64,000 bases of DNA from Hyphomicrobiales bacterium (GTDB lineage Bacteria > Pseudomonadota > Alphaproteobacteria > Rhizobiales > MH13). Shown here in pieces: positions 43,427-53,578 of the stretch; within the stretch, counting starts at the first letter, position 1, and every line of letters begins with the position of its first letter. A program made the position numbers and the translations under genes. The notes beneath the pieces are model-generated. The model was not told where the DNA came from, did not search any database, and worked only from the letters and a program-made list of their open reading frames with translations. The stretch covers positions 62,001 to 126,000 of the forward strand of contig JAEPOK010000001.1 in NCBI GenBank assembly GCA_017642935.1, written 5' to 3'.

Positions 43427-44773
43427 CTATCGTTCAGGTATCAAGCCTCGTGGCGCAAAGCGCAGAGCGAGCACCAGAATGAGGCCCATCAGCACCGGAC
43501 GCAGATGCGGGGCGGCCTGCGTGAGGTGACCGGCCAACCAACTGTTCGGATCAAGCCCGCTGGAGAGCAGATTGACGAGCGCGAAACCGGCCGCTTCCGA
43601 CTGGACCCAGACGAACCAGATCAGGAAGCCGCCGAGGATCGAACCGAAATTGTTGCCCGACCCACCGACCACGACCATGACCAATACCAGGAAGGTGAAG
43701 CGCAGTGGCTGGTACGAGCCCGGCGTGAACTGCCCATCCACAGTCACCAGCATGGCGCCAGCGATGCCGCAAATAGCCGAGCCAATGACGAAGGCCTGCA
43801 AGTGGCGGCGTTTGACGTCCTTACCCATGGCGGACGCCGCGTTGGGTTGGTCGCGGATGGCGCGCATCATGCGGCCCCAGGGCGAACGTAACGCGCGTTC
43901 GGCGAGGTAAACCAGGACGACCAGCACGGCGGTGAAGAGCCCGATAAAGGCGAGTTTAACCGCGATCCCCGCCAGCGTGTTTGGCTCCATGCCCCAGTTC
44001 GTGGCCAGCTCAATGAAGGCCGGGTCTGTCTGAAGATCGACCTCATAGGGGACTGGACGCGGCAGGCTGGTGACATTTTTCACGCCACGCGACAGCCAGT
44101 CCTCATTCTTGATGAAAGCCAAGATGATCTCAGCGATGCCCAGCGTGGCGATCGCCAGATAGTCCGAGCGCAGACCGATGGCGATCTTGCCGATGATCCA
44201 AGCAGCACCGGCCGCCAGCAGACCGCCAAGCAGCCAGCCGATCAGGATGGAAACGCCCATGCCGCCGAGATAGCCCGATTGCGCCGGGTCCACCGCCTCG
44301 ATGGCATCGGTGGCAGGCCCGAAAACCTGGCCGAAAACGATGTAGCCGACGATCAGAAAGATCACCGTGGCGAGAAAACGGGCCAGTCCCTTGAGATAAG
44401 CGCGGGCAAGAACGACGGCGGCGATGGTGGTGCAAATGATCAGGGCGGACAGACCGATGCCCGACCCGCCGGCGACCCAGGCTTCTGGTACAGGATCAGC
44501 GGCCACCAGAACGGCCGCCAAGCCGCCCAGCGCAACGAAGCCCATGGTGCCGGCGTTAAACAGCCCGGCATAGCCCCACTGCACATTCACACCCAGCGTC
44601 ATGATGGCGGAGATGATGCAGAGCTGAAGGATGGTGAGCGCCAGCAACCAGCTTTGGGCAAAGCCGGTAAACACGAGAAGCGCGCCCATGATCGAGAACA
44701 GCAAGATCGGGTTTTGCCAAAGCGTCGGCTTGGCGGCAGCGACGCGCGCTGGGGAGTTGCTTGCTCCGCTCAT
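43427..44773 (-). CDS. livM: Branched-chain amino acid ABC transporter permease LivM type
   Basis: A 448-residue inner-membrane permease, longer than typical LivM (about 320-420), with about ten segments. NVQWGYAGLFNAGTMGFVALGG, SDYLAIATLGIAEIIL, RSPWGRMMRAIRDQP and VVVGGSGNNFGSILGGFLIW are characteristic. Overlaps livH by ATGA. Last gene of the SBP-livG-livF-livH-livM unit. Confidence 0.92.
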   Translation of the reverse strand: MSGASNSPARVAAAKPTLWQNPILLFSIMGALLVFTGFAQSWLLALTILQLCIISAIMTLGVNVQWGYAGLFNAGTMGFVALGGLAAVLVAADPVPEAWVAGGSGIGLSALIICTTIAAVVLARAYLKGLARFLATVIFLIVGYIVFGQVFGPATDAIEAVDPAQSGYLGGMGVSILIGWLLGGLLAAGAAWIIGKIAIGLRSDYLAIATLGIAEIILAFIKNEDWLSRGVKNVTSLPRPVPYEVDLQTDPAFIELATNWGMEPNTLAGIAVKLAFIGLFTAVLVVLVYLAERALRSPWGRMMRAIRDQPNAASAMGKDVKRRHLQAFVIGSAICGIAGAMLVTVDGQFTPGSYQPLRFTFLVLVMVVVGGSGNNFGSILGGFLIWFVWVQSEAAGFALVNLLSSGLDPNSWLAGHLTQAAPHLRPVLMGLILVLALRFAPRGLIPER

Positions 44774-45780
44774 ACGATGCGCCCCCTAAAGATGCCGGTG
44801 GGTCTGACCAAGAGTACGATCACCAAAAGGATGAACGAGACGGCAAATTTGTACTCGGTTTCGAGCAGCTGCATCAGGCCATCGACCTCGAAACCCTCCG
44901 GCCCGAGATATTCGAAGACGCGGCGATAGGCGTAGGTGACGGCCACCTCGGAAAACGCAATGACAAAGCCGCCGACGACCGCGCCGATTGGCTGGCCGAT
45001 ACCGCCCAAAATGGCCGCGGCGAACATCGGCAGGAGAAGCTGGAAATAGGTGAACGGTCGAAAGCTCTTGTCGAGGCCATAGAGCACGCCGGCGATGGTC
45101 GCGAGCGCGCCGGCAAGGATCCAGGTGACCATGACAACCTTCTCCGGCTTGATGCCGGAAAGCAGGGCCAAATCCTCATTGTCGGAAAAGGCGCGCATGG
45201 ATTTGCCGGTGCGGGTCTTTTGCAGAAACCAGAAAAGCGCCGCCATCACAGATACGGCCACAACGATGGTAATCATCTGGGTTGTGCGAAGCGCCAGGCC
45301 TTCATCAAGCCCCGTCATGTCGCGGAACTCGCGGGCGCGGATGATGAAGCGTGACCCGTCAGCAAAGTTGATGTCGCCAGTGCCGATAAAAATGCGCACC
45401 AGACCATTCATCATGAACATGACGCCAACCGACACCATGACGAAGATGACCGCGTCGACCCGTTTGTCGCGATAGAATTTGTAGATCACCTTGTCGGTCG
45501 CGAGCACCATGCCAACCGTGCCCAGGATCGCAATTGGCAGTGCCAGCAGTGCGACGGGCAGCGGGCCAAGTGATATGCCTAATGCCTGCAAACCCCAGGT
45601 GATGAAAATCGCCAGCATGGTGCCGAAGGCCATCGTGTCGCCATGGGCAAAGTTGGCGAAGCGCAAAATGGCGTAGATCAGCGTAATTCCAAGCGCGCCC
45701 AGGGCGAGCTGCGCGCCATAGGTGACGGCTGGGATGAGAACGAAATTGGCGAGCAGAACCAGAGCGTTGGCGAGTTCCAT
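44770..45780 (-). CDS. livH: Branched-chain amino acid ABC transporter permease LivH type
   Basis: A 336-residue permease with GALGITLIYAILRFANFAHGD, GKSMRAFSDNEDLA and AAILGGIGQPIGAVVGGF, the loops of the LivH family. Start overlaps the livF stop (TGATG). Confidence 0.92.
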   Translation of the reverse strand: MELANALVLLANFVLIPAVTYGAQLALGALGITLIYAILRFANFAHGDTMAFGTMLAIFITWGLQALGISLGPLPVALLALPIAILGTVGMVLATDKVIYKFYRDKRVDAVIFVMVSVGVMFMMNGLVRIFIGTGDINFADGSRFIIRAREFRDMTGLDEGLALRTTQMITIVVAVSVMAALFWFLQKTRTGKSMRAFSDNEDLALLSGIKPEKVVMVTWILAGALATIAGVLYGLDKSFRPFTYFQLLLPMFAAAILGGIGQPIGAVVGGFVIAFSEVAVTYAYRRVFEYLGPEGFEVDGLMQLLETEYKFAVSFILLVIVLLVRPTGIFRGRIV

Positions 45781-46493
45781 CAGGACTGGTCCCCGCCGAG
45801 AAACGTTGCGCGCACCTCTTTGTCGGCCAGGAGCGCCGCGCCGGTGTCGGTGTAACGGTTCTGGCCTTGAACGAGCACGTAGCCGGTGTCGGCGATCTCC
45901 AATGCCTGGCGCGCGTTCTGTTCAACCATCAGGATGGCAACGCCGGTTTTGGCGATCTCCAAAATGCGGTCGAACAGTTCGTCCATCACGATAGGCGAGA
46001 CGCCGGCGGTCGGCTCATCGAGGATCAGCAGCGTCGGTTCTGTCATCATCGCGCGACCAACGGCGACTTGTTGACGCTGACCACCGGACAGCTCGCCTGC
46101 CAATTGGTTGCGCTTGTCGTGGACCGCAGGGAACAGCTCATAGACCTTGTCGATGACGCCCGCGCCGCCATCCTCGCGCAGGAAAGCTCCCATTTGCAGG
46201 TTTTCTTCCACTGTCATGCCGGGGAACACGTTGTTGGTCTGGGGAACCATGCCCATGCCGGCTTCAACGCGCGCCTGCGGCGGCATGCCATTGAGGGTCG
46301 TTCCGTCGAAACTCACTTCGCCTTCGCGCAGGCCCATCATGCCGAAAATGGCCTTGATGGCGGTCGATTTGCCGGCGCCATTGGGACCGACGATGACGGC
46401 GACTTCGCCGCGATCGCAGACGATGGTGCAGTCTTGCAGGATATCAGCAGCGCCGTAGCCGCCGCGCATATTGTTGGCTTTGAGGAGGGTCAT
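45780..46493 (-). CDS. livF: Branched-chain amino acid ABC transporter ATPase LivF type
   Basis: A 237-residue ABC ATPase: Walker A VGPNGAGKST (about 36-45), signature LSGGQRQQ, Walker B LLILDEPTAGVSP. LivF-like markers include the short length and MVPQTNNVFPGMTVEENL. Overlaps livG. Confidence 0.92.
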   Translation of the reverse strand: MTLLKANNMRGGYGAADILQDCTIVCDRGEVAVIVGPNGAGKSTAIKAIFGMMGLREGEVSFDGTTLNGMPPQARVEAGMGMVPQTNNVFPGMTVEENLQMGAFLREDGGAGVIDKVYELFPAVHDKRNQLAGELSGGQRQQVAVGRAMMTEPTLLILDEPTAGVSPIVMDELFDRILEIAKTGVAILMVEQNARQALEIADTGYVLVQGQNRYTDTGAALLADKEVRATFLGGDQS

Positions 46494-47326
46494 GCCGGTG
46501 CCTCGTTCTCAGAAGCTTGGCCAGAGCCAATCTGGCTGGGCGCTTCGCCCTCATGTTTGGCGGCCTGCTTGCGCCCGACGCCGAGATAAGCCTCGATGAC
46601 GCGCTCATCTTTGCGCACCTCTTCGGCCTTGCCTTCAACCAGAACCTTGCCCTCGGCCATCACGATGACGGGGTCGCAGAGGCGAGAGATAAACGCCATG
46701 TCGTGTTCGATCATGCAAAAGGTGTAGCCGCGCTCTTCATTGAGGCGGATGATCGCATCGCCGATGGTGTTGAGCAGCGTGCGGTTCACGCCGGCGCCAA
46801 CTTCGTCGAGAAAAACGATCTTGGCATCCACCATCATGGTGCGGCCAAGTTCGAGCAGCTTTTTCTGACCACCTGACAGGTTCCCGGCGCGTTCCTCCAC
46901 CAAATGGGTGAGGCTCAGGAACTCCAGAACTTCATCGACCTTGTCGCGAATTTCCGCTTCGCTCTTGCGCACCGCGGTCGGTTTGAACCAGGCGCCGAGT
47001 AGCGACTCGCCAGGCTGGCCCGGCGGCACCATCATCAGATTGTCGCGCACGGTGAGCGTGGAAAACTCATGAGCAATCTGGAAAGTGCGCAGCAGGCCTT
47101 TGTGGAAAAGCTCGTGGGCGGGCAGACCTGTTATGTCTTCCCCGTCCAGTTCGACCTTGCCTGACGTGGGAGGGAAGGCGCCGGCGATGACATTGAACAG
47201 GGTTGTTTTGCCCGCGCCATTCGGGCCGATCAGGCCGGTAATGGTGCCGGTTTTGATTTCGATGGAAGCGCCATCAACGGCATGAACGCCGCCGAAATGC
47301 TTGTGCAGATCCGTGACGCGGATCAT
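46490..47326 (-). CDS. livG: Branched-chain amino acid ABC transporter ATPase LivG type
   Basis: A 278-residue ABC ATPase: Walker A IGPNGAGKTT, LivG-type RTFQIAHEFSTLTVRDNLM, signature NLSGGQKKLLE, Walker B IVFLDEVGAGVN (the usual P of DEP is V). The C-terminus (KQAAKHEGEAPS) is a polar extension. The ATG at 47326 begins the conserved domain; 12 upstream codons are in frame. Confidence 0.91.
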   Translation of the reverse strand: MIRVTDLHKHFGGVHAVDGASIEIKTGTITGLIGPNGAGKTTLFNVIAGAFPPTSGKVELDGEDITGLPAHELFHKGLLRTFQIAHEFSTLTVRDNLMMVPPGQPGESLLGAWFKPTAVRKSEAEIRDKVDEVLEFLSLTHLVEERAGNLSGGQKKLLELGRTMMVDAKIVFLDEVGAGVNRTLLNTIGDAIIRLNEERGYTFCMIEHDMAFISRLCDPVIVMAEGKVLVEGKAEEVRKDERVIEAYLGVGRKQAAKHEGEAPSQIGSGQASENEAPA

Positions 47327-47429
47327 GGCTGCTCCAATACTCTTGCGCGTTTTTGGATGCAAAACTGGCGCCTATCTCGGGTCAAATCCGAACTAGGCAT
47401 CTTGCTCAAAACGCTCCAGCGCGGATGCA

Positions 47430-47460
47430 CTATGGCCGCCCCTTTGAGGGACGGCCATAG
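47430..47460 (-). terminator. Strong hairpin between the binding-protein gene and livG
   Basis: CTATGGCCG and CGGCCATAG form a perfect 9-bp stem whose interior pairs further (CCC/GGG). It lies 31 bases past the binding-protein stop with no clear T-run. Such hairpins let the binding protein be made in excess over the membrane part. Confidence 0.6.
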
Positions 47461-47490
47461 CTTATCGTGCTGCAATCTGATGCGATGTGC

Positions 47491-48687
47491 TTAGCGGGTG
47501 CGCACGGTGTCCAGCGAACCGTCCATCAGCTCAAACTCGTTGAACACGCCGGAAGGCTCGCCAACATCGTTGAACTCAACGCCTGTCGCGCCGACATAGT
47601 CTATGTCGCCGCCAGCCGCCAGGATTTCCAAGCCGCGGGCAAGTTCACCGGCTGCGATTGGCTCACCAGGTGCGTTGGCGACGTCCATCATGTTGGCCGC
47701 AGCGGCTTCAGAGGTTGCTTCACCGCCGGCCTGCATGGCGAGCAGGATAAGGGCCGCTGCATCGTAGGACTGGCCGACGAAGGGACCTTCGTCGTTAACG
47801 CCACCGGCTTCAGCAACAGCTGGCCATGGGTTGTCGTCGCCAACAGCCGAGCCTGGCAGCGTGCCGAACCAGCTTTCCAGATCCGCGCCAAGATTGTCGA
47901 CGAGTGACGTGCCGAACATGCCGTCGCCGCCAACGAAGGTGTCGAAGGCGCCGGTGTCGATGGAGGAACGGATCACGCCCAGACCACCTTGGTCGACATA
48001 GCCGAGCACGACCAATGCGTCGCCACCAGCAGCAGCCAGCGCGCCAACTTCAGCCGAATAGTCGCCGCGGCCATCTTCGTGCGGAGCCGACAGGGTGACG
48101 GTGCCGCCCATGCCTTCAAAGGCCGCAACGAAGGCATCAGCGAAGCCCTGGCCATAGTCGTTGTTGGTGAAGGTCACAGCGACTTCGTCGATGCCGCGAT
48201 CCATCACAACTTCAGCCAAAACGATGCCCTGACGTGCGTCAGACGGCGCAGTTCGGAAGAACAGGCCATTGTCTTCGATGTCCGTCAGCGCAGGCGAGGT
48301 CGCCGATGGCGAGATATTGACGATGCCCTGCGGGACGGTCGCGTTGTTGATGATGGCGGTGGTTACGCCGGAGCAGTCAGCGCCCATGATCGCGGCCACA
48401 CCTTCAGCGGAGATCAAACGCTCTGCAGCCGCGGTGGCGGCGGCGGCATCGATGCAGGTGCTATCGGCGCGGACCGAAGACACGGTCTTGCCATCCAGGA
48501 AATTTCCAGAGTCGCTGATTTCGCTCATGGCCAGTTCAGCGCCTGCGGCCATGTCAGGCGTCAACGATTCAATCGGGCCGGAGAAGCCAAGAATGACGCC
48601 CAACTTAACTTCATGATCATCAGCCATCGCGGCTGTTGCGGTAATGAGAGCAGCGGTGCTGAGACCAGCGAGAAGTACTTTTTTCAT
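47491..48687 (-). CDS. Leu/Ile/Val-type ABC transporter substrate-binding protein
   Basis: A 398-residue periplasmic binding protein (Peripla_BP_6 family): signal peptide MKKVLLAGLSTAALITATAAMADD, then VKLGVILGFSGPIESLTPDMAAGAELA and GVAAIMGADCSGVTTAI. It is unusually acidic, as in many marine bacteria. First gene of the liv-type unit. The family also carries amides, urea and aromatic acids, so the substrate is not certain. Confidence 0.9.
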   Translation of the reverse strand: MKKVLLAGLSTAALITATAAMADDHEVKLGVILGFSGPIESLTPDMAAGAELAMSEISDSGNFLDGKTVSSVRADSTCIDAAAATAAAERLISAEGVAAIMGADCSGVTTAIINNATVPQGIVNISPSATSPALTDIEDNGLFFRTAPSDARQGIVLAEVVMDRGIDEVAVTFTNNDYGQGFADAFVAAFEGMGGTVTLSAPHEDGRGDYSAEVGALAAAGGDALVVLGYVDQGGLGVIRSSIDTGAFDTFVGGDGMFGTSLVDNLGADLESWFGTLPGSAVGDDNPWPAVAEAGGVNDEGPFVGQSYDAAALILLAMQAGGEATSEAAAANMMDVANAPGEPIAAGELARGLEILAAGGDIDYVGATGVEFNDVGEPSGVFNEFELMDGSLDTVRTR

Positions 48688-48867
48688 GTTGATTTTCCCT
48701 GTGAAGACGACGCGGTCGTGCCTTTTGGCGCGAATTTTTCTTCTTGTTGTGGCGCAAGCGCCCGCAAGCCGGGTGTTTACGCGTGCTTTTCCTTAATTCA
48801 AGTGGCTGAAGTGGCGCAACCGTTGATTTGTTTGCGTGGTTTACAGCGATGGGTCCGGCAAAGCGGG

Positions 48868-49935
48868 CTAGCCGCCGAAAAACCAGGCTGCTGCCTCGTC
48901 CAAAAGCGAGGCGTTTGAGCGCTGATTGCCATTGATCAGATAGGTCAGCACCACATCGTGCGCCGGGTAGTAGCGAAGGTCGGCTTCGAACCCGTCATAC
49001 CCGCCAGCATGGCCGTACCAAACGCCGAACTCATCCTCCTCGACGCTCACGCCAAGGCCATAATTGGGATCAAGGTCCGAGGGCTGAACCATGTCATCGC
49101 GGCTTGCAAAGGACACGATGCGCTGGCTTGCAAACAGAGCGCGGGCAAAGGCCTCAAGGTCGGATGCGGTGGTGATCACCGGCCCGTCCCCCAACACGCT
49201 GTTCCAGCCGAGCGCGCTGACATCCTGGCCGTCATCGTCATAGCCATGGGCGAAGGCATCGCCCGGGTCTGGCGGTGCGCCGATGGTCGAGGCGCCCATG
49301 TCGGCGCGGCGAAACACCCAACGCTGGAGGGATTCGGCGAGCGACCCGTCCAAAACGGTGAGAATGTGCCCAAGGATGACGTAATTGGTGTTGGTGTATT
49401 CAAAACGCGTCCCGGCCGGAACAGCGCTCTCAACATAAGCGAACGTCAGGGCCTCGGCTGGGGTCCAGCGATTGTCCGGGTTTTCAAAGGACGCCTCGGC
49501 GAACGCTTCGTTGAGATATTCCGGCAGGCCGCTTGAATGGTTCAACAGCTGTTCGATGGTGACCGGGCCTGCTCGGTCAAGCTGGTCGGCTCCTTTGATG
49601 GTCGCGACGAACCCATCGATGGGATCGCTTAAGGACAGGCGCCCTTCGTCGACGGCGGTGAGTATGGCGGCGGTAACCATCATCTTGCCGGTGGACGCCG
49701 CGTAAAAGCGCGTCTCCTCGGTAACCGGCTCGCCGGTTTCGATGTTAGCAAGGCCGGCGGCGACCAGGTAGCGCTCGTACGGGCCTGAGACGAGAAGCAC
49801 ACCGCCAGGAACGCTCTCCTCCGCCAGCCAGTCTGACAGCAGGGCTTGAAGCTCCGCCTCGTCGCTGGCTTGCCCAAAAGCCGGGCCGGCCAACAGGCCG
49901 ACGACAAGCAGAAGTGTAGAGGCACGCCAGCGCAT
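48868..49935 (-). CDS. Beta-lactamase-fold serine hydrolase (class C type, secreted)
   Basis: About 355 residues: signal peptide (LLLVVGLLAGPAFGQ), then a class C beta-lactamase/esterase fold with S-x-x-K in AASTGKMM, Y-x-N in EYTNTNY, and H-x-G in WYGHAGGYDG. Such proteins include D-aminopeptidases, esterases and transesterases, so a specific activity is not assigned. The ATG at 49935 puts the signal peptide at the N-terminus. It is downstream of the aldehyde dehydrogenase with a 4-base gap. Confidence 0.86.
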   Translation of the reverse strand: MRWRASTLLLVVGLLAGPAFGQASDEAELQALLSDWLAEESVPGGVLLVSGPYERYLVAAGLANIETGEPVTEETRFYAASTGKMMVTAAILTAVDEGRLSLSDPIDGFVATIKGADQLDRAGPVTIEQLLNHSSGLPEYLNEAFAEASFENPDNRWTPAEALTFAYVESAVPAGTRFEYTNTNYVILGHILTVLDGSLAESLQRWVFRRADMGASTIGAPPDPGDAFAHGYDDDGQDVSALGWNSVLGDGPVITTASDLEAFARALFASQRIVSFASRDDMVQPSDLDPNYGLGVSVEEDEFGVWYGHAGGYDGFEADLRYYPAHDVVLTYLINGNQRSNASLLDEAAAWFFGG

Positions 49936-49939
49936 CAGA

Positions 49940-51400
49940 TCACCGTGCCTCAACGATTAGCCTTGTGCGCTGGTAGGCATCAAGGCCTTCTATGCCGCCT
50001 TCATGGCCATAACCGGACTCGTCGATTCCGCCGAACGGTGTCTCGGGCAGCGAAATGGCGGTCGAATTGATGCCGAGCATACCGACCTGGACTTCCTTCG
50101 ACAGACGCTCGGCGGTGTGGCCGTTGGTGGTGAAAGCGTAGCCGGCCAATCCGACATCCAGACGGTTGGCGCGGGCGATCATCTCATCCAGGCTGTCGAC
50201 CGGCGAGATCGGGACGACGGGGCCGAACGGCTCCTCGTTCATCATCTCCATCTCATCGGTGGTGTCAGCAAGCACGGTTGGGGCGTAGAACGAGCCTTGG
50301 TTGCCGATGCGCTCGCCGCCCGTTGTGATGGTCGCACCTTTTGCGCGGGCATCCTGGACCAGGCTTTCCATGCGTTCGACTTGTCGTTCGGCGATCAGCG
50401 GCCCCATGGTCACACCTTTTTCCAGCCCGTTGCCGACGTTCACGGTTTTTGAGCGTTCGGTCATCGCATCGACGAAATCGCTGTAGACCTTGCGTTCCAC
50501 TAAGAACCGGGTCGGCGAGATGCAGACCTGGCCGGCATTGCGGTACTTGAAGGCGTGGATCATGTCGGCGGCTTTGGTAAGGTCGGCGTCGGCGCTGACC
50601 AGAACCGGCGCGTGGCCGCCCAGTTCCATCGTGACCCGCATCATGGAATCAGCGGCGAGCTTGGCAAGATGCTTGCCGACCGGCACCGAGCCGGTGAAGG
50701 AGAGCTTTTTGGTGATCGGCGAGGCGATCAGATGGCGAGAGATATCATCGGGCACGCCAAAGACCATCTGGACGGTGCCATCGGGCACACCGGCCTCAAC
50801 GAAACATTTGGCGATTTCGATGGCCGTTCCCGGCGTTTCTTCCGATGGCTTGATGATCACTGAGCATCCAGCGCCGAGGCTATGGGCGACCTTGCGGATG
50901 ACGTTCGATCCGGGGAAGTTCCAGGCCGTGAAGGCGCAGGCCGGGCCGACGGGCTCGCGTACCGCGGCGTAACGCGTGTTCGGCACGCTCGCCGGGATCA
51001 ACCGTCCATAGGCGCGTTTGCCTTCCTCGCCGCACCAGCGGGTCACGCCGATCACAAAGCTGATCTCGGTTTTCGCTTCCGGCAGCGGTTTGCCCATCTC
51101 CATCGTCAACACCTGCGCGATGTGGGTCTTGCGCTCCTCCATCAGATCGGCGGCCTTGTTCATGATCACCTGACGCGCGGCGGGCGTTTTCTGCGACCAG
51201 GCCTTGAAGCCTTTGTCGGTTGCCGCCAGCGCGCGATCGAGATCGGCGGCACTGGCATGGGGTAGGTCGGCGAGGGTTTCGCCGGTGGCCGGATTGATCA
51301 CGGCCTGGGTTTTGCCTGAGCTGCCTTGGGTCCATTGACCGTCGATCAGCATTGCAGGGGCGGTGTAGCCGGAATGGGTGGAGTGTGCTGCGTCAGCCAT
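49940..51400 (-). CDS. NAD(P)-dependent aldehyde dehydrogenase, succinate-semialdehyde type
   Basis: A 486-residue ALDH: FTAWNFPGSNVIRKVAHSLG, IIKPSEETPGTA, LSFTGSVPVGKHL, glutamate in MELGGHAP and catalytic cysteine in NAGQVCISPTRF. Motifs place it in the succinate/glutarate semialdehyde dehydrogenase group (GabD-like); the precise aldehyde is not known. It is divergent from the amidase operon across 160 bases, so a role in that pathway is possible. Confidence 0.9.
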   Translation of the reverse strand: MADAAHSTHSGYTAPAMLIDGQWTQGSSGKTQAVINPATGETLADLPHASAADLDRALAATDKGFKAWSQKTPAARQVIMNKAADLMEERKTHIAQVLTMEMGKPLPEAKTEISFVIGVTRWCGEEGKRAYGRLIPASVPNTRYAAVREPVGPACAFTAWNFPGSNVIRKVAHSLGAGCSVIIKPSEETPGTAIEIAKCFVEAGVPDGTVQMVFGVPDDISRHLIASPITKKLSFTGSVPVGKHLAKLAADSMMRVTMELGGHAPVLVSADADLTKAADMIHAFKYRNAGQVCISPTRFLVERKVYSDFVDAMTERSKTVNVGNGLEKGVTMGPLIAERQVERMESLVQDARAKGATITTGGERIGNQGSFYAPTVLADTTDEMEMMNEEPFGPVVPISPVDSLDEMIARANRLDVGLAGYAFTTNGHTAERLSKEVQVGMLGINSTAISLPETPFGGIDESGYGHEGGIEGLDAYQRTRLIVEAR

Positions 51401-51560
51401 GATTGTCCATGTGTTAAGAGGGATCGTTGGTCATTACCTATGCCACGCCGGCTCATCCGACGAGGCCCCGCCCTATGATTTCGATCTGCTGACGTTCATT
51501 GACCGTGTGCCCGCACCACTTGGCATCCCTCTTGCTCGGATGTCTTTTTAGAGAGTTCTC

Positions 51561-52793
51561 ATGATCCGTTTTTCCCAACCCACGTCCATATCACCCGATC
51601 CGCTTGGCGCCTTCATGGCGCACGCCCCCTATGCGCTTGAGGGTTACGCCGTCGAACCACAGAATGGCCCGCTGAGCGGGCACTCGCTGGCGGTCAAAGA
51701 CCTGTTCGATGTGGCGGGATTGAAGACCGGCGCAGGATCGCCGGTTTGGTTGAAAAGTACTCCGGATACCGAAAGGCACGCGCCTGCTGTTGACGCGTTG
51801 CTGGAGGCTGGTGCCCGCTTTGTGGGCAAAACGCTGACCGACGAGTTGGCATGGAGTCTGAACGGCGAGAACGCGCATTACGGCACGCCGGTCAATCCGG
51901 CAGCACCCGGGCGCATTCCTGGAGGGTCATCGGCCGGGTCGGCGGCGGCGGTTGCTGGTGGTTTGGCGGAGATCGGTCTGGGTTCAGATACCGGCGGATC
52001 GGTGCGGCTTCCGGCAAGTTATTGCGGCATCTGGGGTCTGCGCCCAACCCATGGACGGATCGATCTCGGTGGGGCGGTGCAATTGGCACCGAGCTTTGAC
52101 ACGGTTGGTTGGTTTGCCAAGTCTCCAGAATTGATGGCCAAGATCGGCGCGGTTTTGATGACAGATGGTGGCGTTGGCGCCGCACCGGAAAGGCTGCTGC
52201 TGGCCGAAGACATGTTTGCGCGGGTGGACGGGACTGTCCGCGATGCTTTGCTCGCCAAAGCCGTGCTTTTGGCCGAGCGGCTCGGATTGCATCTGGAGAC
52301 AACCGTTCTGGCGCCGCACGACGGCGATCTGGGTGATCTGGAGGCGTGGCGCGGCGTGTTCCGGGTGTGCCAATCGGCGGAAGCCTGGCAGGTGCACGGG
52401 CCCTGGGTGATCGCCGAGCAGCCCGATCTTGGGCCAGGGATCAAGGATCGTTTCGCTTACGCTCGTGGGTTGGATGCGGACGAAGTCGCGCAAGCCCAGG
52501 CCAGACGCGAGGATATCGCGGCCTATCTCGCCGGAACGCTGTTGCCAGGAACCTTGCTTGTGGTGCCGGGCGCTGCGGGCGTCGCGCCGCTGAAGGGGCT
52601 GCAAGGCCCAGCGCTTGATGCCGTCCGCAACCGCGCGCTGGACATTCTTTCGCCAGCCGGCCTTGGGCGCCTGCCGCAATTGGCGATCCCTGCGCTGACC
52701 ACCGCCGATGGTCCCCTTGGCTTGGGGTTGGTTGGCTGGTCGGGAGCTGACGAAGTGCTGCTCGGCGTTGGCCTTGATCTGGAGGGTCTATGA
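51561..52793 (+). CDS. Amidase-signature hydrolase
   Basis: A 410-residue amidase-signature enzyme with the Ser-cisSer-Lys triad: K46 (AVKDLFDV), S123 (IPGGSSAGSA) and S147 (GSDTGGSVRLP). Shorter than typical GatA (about 480), closer to catabolic amidases such as AtzE/AtzF. First gene of a five-gene run in which each stop overlaps the next start by 4 bases. It hydrolyses an amide; the substrate is unknown. Confidence 0.9.
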   Translation: MIRFSQPTSISPDPLGAFMAHAPYALEGYAVEPQNGPLSGHSLAVKDLFDVAGLKTGAGSPVWLKSTPDTERHAPAVDALLEAGARFVGKTLTDELAWSLNGENAHYGTPVNPAAPGRIPGGSSAGSAAAVAGGLAEIGLGSDTGGSVRLPASYCGIWGLRPTHGRIDLGGAVQLAPSFDTVGWFAKSPELMAKIGAVLMTDGGVGAAPERLLLAEDMFARVDGTVRDALLAKAVLLAERLGLHLETTVLAPHDGDLGDLEAWRGVFRVCQSAEAWQVHGPWVIAEQPDLGPGIKDRFAYARGLDADEVAQAQARREDIAAYLAGTLLPGTLLVVPGAAGVAPLKGLQGPALDAVRNRALDILSPAGLGRLPQLAIPALTTADGPLGLGLVGWSGADEVLLGVGLDLEGL

Positions 52794-53578
52794 GCCGTTT
52801 TGAGGGCCTGACACCGCTGGGACCCAACCCGCGCAACCGTTGGAAGGTGGGCGAGGATGCAGCCGATCTGGTGCGAGACCTTACGCCGCCACGTCCAGTT
52901 GAGATCGAAGCCAATCCCAAACCGGTCCGGATCGATTTGGCGCGCAGCGCGCTGATCATTGTCGACATGCAGAACGACTTTTGCCATGCCGATGGCTGGC
53001 TTGCCGGTATTGGTGTCGATGTAACCGGCGCGGGCTCTGCCATTGCGCCCTTGCAGCAGGTGCTTTCAGCCGCACGATTGGTGGCCATGCCCGTCATCTG
53101 GGTGAACTGGGGCAACCGGCAGGACTTGGCCAACATCTCGCCAGCCCTGCGGCATGTTTACGATGGCGCGGGCAGTGGCGGCGGTCTTGGCGATGCCGTC
53201 GGACCGCGCAAGGCGCTGGTGCTTGAAAAGGATAGCTGGGGCGCGGCGATCGTTGATCCGCTGGAACCCGAGCCGAGCGATATCTTCGTCGACAAGTACC
53301 GCATGTCTGGGTTTTGGGACACGCCGCTCGACAGCATTCTGCGCAATTTGAAGGTCGACACGCTGTTCTTCGGCGGCGTCAACGCCGACCAGTGCGTGCT
53401 GCACACGCTCGCCGATGCCAGTTTCCTTGGCTACGACACGCTGCTCTTTGAAGATGCGAGCGCCACGACAAACCCCGATTTCTGCATGCAGGCGACGTTG
53501 CACAACGCACGGCAAATCTTCGGTTTCACTCTGACATCGACCGCCTTTGTTGCCGGCATAGAAGGAGAGACATCATGA
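52790..53578 (+). CDS. Isochorismatase-family cysteine hydrolase
   Basis: A 262-residue hydrolase with the Asp-Lys-Cys triad: D59 (IIVDMQNDFCH), lysine in FVDKYRMSGF and cysteine in VNADQCVLHT. The triad and the long N-terminus (about 45 residues) resemble biuret and ureidoacrylate hydrolases, which cleave N-carbamoyl or amide bonds. ATGA overlap with the amidase and with the cupin gene. Confidence 0.88.
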   Translation: MSRFEGLTPLGPNPRNRWKVGEDAADLVRDLTPPRPVEIEANPKPVRIDLARSALIIVDMQNDFCHADGWLAGIGVDVTGAGSAIAPLQQVLSAARLVAMPVIWVNWGNRQDLANISPALRHVYDGAGSGGGLGDAVGPRKALVLEKDSWGAAIVDPLEPEPSDIFVDKYRMSGFWDTPLDSILRNLKVDTLFFGGVNADQCVLHTLADASFLGYDTLLFEDASATTNPDFCMQATLHNARQIFGFTLTSTAFVAGIEGETS